Origin: Trissonchulus latispiculum
Taxonomy: Eukaryota > Nematoda > Enoplea > Enoplida > Ironidae
Reading direction: 5' to 3'
Length of the DNA stretch: 64,000 nucleotides
Assembly: GCA_030248195.1 (NCBI GenBank)
Contig: JASAND010030606.1
Span: forward strand, 1 to 64,000
Shown piece by piece: positions 62,377-64,000 of the stretch. How positions within the stretch are numbered: position 1 is the stretch's first letter; each line of letters begins with the position of its first letter. Made by a program: the position numbers and the translations under genes. The notes below the pieces were generated by a model that made no database searches, had not been told where the DNA came from, and was given only the letters and a program-made list of their open reading frames with translations.

Positions 62377-62896
62377 CCAGGTAGAAATTTTTTGATTTTC
62401 ACCTCTGCACCATTTAAAGCGTGTCGAATATAAATAGTCTTAGCAACACTGACCCATTTCAACCAAGCAATTCCCTTCTTGCTGAAATTTTTCTGTGCTT
62501 TGTAACCCATTGGCGGGATGATTGCTTATGCTGTCAACTGGCATAAAGTTTCTCCGATAGACACGATTGCAAGCTGAAGCAATAGTTATCGAATTGAGGA
62601 AAGAGTCTACGCCACGTGTAGCTTCTTCAAATTATTTTTCGATTTTAAGCATGCTTCTCGTAAAATTGTAACATTGCTTTTGCAGTAGTCAAACATTTCT
62701 CCTTGCAGATTGAACTGTACTGACGGGTTGGTTTTGTACCTAGTGGTTTCTTTCGCATACCACATGACCAAATCCTTGTGGGCAGCAAGTTTGCGACCGA
62801 AAGTTCATAATACTTCAAATCTGGAAGAGTTATTCTGATTATTAGTTCTGATTTTCAGGTGTGTTGAAGAGGTAAGGAAAATGGCCTCTCTTCAGT
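62377..62896 (-). pseudogene. Polinton 2 PolB, between exonuclease motifs II and III and the palm
   Basis: Around 62,640-62,700 the minus strand reads QGEMFDYCKSNVTILREACL. This is exonuclease motif III, normally Y-C-x-x-D-V, with Asp changed to Asn. The surrounding frame is broken. Confidence 0.72.
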
Positions 62897-63360
62897 TCAG
62901 TTAAACCGAGGTTTTGGGTGAGCGGCAAGAGGCATCCCGAAAAAGTTTAATGAATCAATAAAGCGGATCTTCGGTCCAGGAATAGCGAGCATTAAAATTC
63001 GCCCACCTCTGCCTATTAAATTGGGCTTAATGGCATTATGCAGGTACTGAAGTATGAAATAGGCATCGTATGCACCAAGGTTATGTGCAAAGAATGTAGC
63101 ATTTTTATGTTTGGGAAAATCCAATGACAGAAGTCGTTAGCACAAGCTTCTCCTTTGAAAGAGAAAGTTTTTCCATCGGCAGATTGACATATGCACAAAT
63201 GTGGTTGATGGCTCATTTCTGGATAGACAATCATACATTCAAAGTCGAAGAACCAGTAACTGGTATGTTTTGTTGACCGTTCAAACGGCGGCAACAGCTG
63301 AAAGTGTGGTGGTAGCACCATGACGTTTACGTGTCTGGTGATCCACCATTGCAGAAGCAA
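62897..63360 (-). pseudogene. Polinton 2 PolB, exonuclease motifs I and II
   Basis: 63,016-63,360 contains SYWFFDFECMIVY (motif I, DFE). 62,897-63,124 contains FFAHNLGAYDAYFILQYL (motif II, N-x-G-x-Y-D), then RGGRILMLAIPGPKIRFIDS and LNFFGMPLAAHPK. The two frames overlap in different phases. Strong match to animal Maverick PolB. Confidence 0.87.
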
Positions 63361-63860
63361 TGACTAGTGCGTGACTCAAACAATCCTCTTTTTCTTTGAT
63401 CTGAAGAATACATCTTTTCCTCTTCGAAAATTCAGGTAGCTCAATTATGGTTCGGGTGCGCAAGTTTCCAGTAGGCTTCCCATTCCCTGGTGTAGGCAAG
63501 GAAATACTGGTAAAAGTTATTTTAACAGTATCGTCAAAAACGAAATTCTGGTAGGATTGAAGAACCCTATCTATCTCATTGGGAATTAAATCAGCGTTAG
63601 CATCAGTCTGAATAATTACAGGGACCACTATAGGAAAGTCAATGGAGGGAGACTCAGGAACAAATCGAACCTGTAAATGGCATCAAACGATTTGTCCTCA
63701 AGATTAAGTAATCTAAGGTTGTAGTCAACTTTCGTGGTTTTAAACTTGTCAACATGGCGCAGACGTGTTTGCTCCAAATGGAATAGCTTTGGCGCCGTGG
63801 AATCTTGTGTTCAAACCTGAAATAAACGACATCTTCGAGGTCTATTGTCTTATAAAAGTA
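63281..63860 (-). pseudogene. Polinton 2 PolB, N-terminal region
   Basis: 63,281-63,628 encodes LIPNEIDRVLQSYQNFVFDD, ISLPTPGNGKP and KRCILQIKEKEDCLSHALVI, a pattern typical of the segment before the exonuclease. Upstream text near 63,660-63,760 (HVDKFKTTKVDYNLRLLNLE) extends it in broken frames. No zinc fingers are seen before the window ends, unlike the PolB at 1-726. Confidence 0.78.
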
Positions 63861-64000
63861 TCACAAAATTTGTGTTAGATATAGAAAGTAGAAGTCCAAA
63901 TCAGAAGTATCACCGTTGTATAACTTCATCAACAGACACGCAGAAAAAATCATTATACATGCGATGTAAGACTTCTTGGAGTAGTCACGGAAGACGTAAA

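Larger units (their letters stand above)
54649..64000 (-). mobile_element. Polinton/Maverick 2, degraded, ends not located
   Basis: Reading on the minus strand: PolB, small hydrophobic protein, conserved late protein, integrase-chromodomain, penton, FRG protein, major capsid, protease, TBP-like gene. Order from the small protein to the protease equals that of Polinton 1. The right end is beyond the window or close to it and the left end could not be placed, so inclusion of the TBP-like gene rests on strand and spacing. No ATPase seen. Confidence 0.8.

Overview
The window looks like nuclear DNA of an invertebrate animal. It is AT-rich, has a long (CA)n microsatellite, spliceosomal-type acceptor sites and dense nested transposable elements, and shows no bacterial operon, rRNA or functional tRNA gene. 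I cannot name the species. I see no convincing ordinary host gene; almost everything I can support is mobile DNA or virus-like DNA in some state of decay.

Layout. 1-726 (minus) is the open N-terminal end of a Polinton/Maverick protein-primed DNA polymerase B with three C2H2 zinc fingers, cut by the window edge. 1-5.7 kb holds a microsatellite, a dispersed-motif array and unassigned DNA. 5,755-31,532 is a giant LTR retroelement of about 25.8 kb with 5.3-kb LTRs, matching CACA target duplications and TGTAATG...CATTACA termini. Its interior carries, in order, a Ty3-like Gag, an NC/proline-rich region, a triple-repeat basic protein, a furin-cleaved envelope broken by a MITE, a protein with two Gag capsid-like repeats, a NADAR-domain protein, two unknown proteins and a small membrane protein. 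I find no protease, reverse transcriptase, RNase H or integrase, so it looks pol-less. The 3' LTR has taken a 3.2-kb insertion. 31.5-42.3 kb is a field of non-autonomous DNA transposons (TTAA-flanked and hAT-like with 8-bp duplications) and foldbacks.

42,313-52,309 is a degraded 10-kb Polinton bounded by about 110-bp inverted repeats. Its PolB, of the type with a Cys/His insertion, lies on the minus strand, and its late genes (small hydrophobic protein, conserved late protein, integrase-chromodomain, penton, FRG protein, major capsid, adenain-like protease) lie on the plus strand. About 54.6-64 kb is a second degraded Polinton, all on the minus strand, with the same late-gene order, a different PolB, and a TATA-binding-protein-like gene at its downstream end. 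I did not find a packaging ATPase in either element.

The most unusual items are the NADAR-domain gene and the Gag-derived tandem repeat gene in a giant pol-less retroelement; a run of hairpins with cUUCGg loops in its LTR; and the TBP-like gene linked to a Polinton. Most reading frames carry stops, frameshifts or catalytic substitutions, so these are largely fossils. They were read by eye, and profile searches are needed to confirm the distant assignments.
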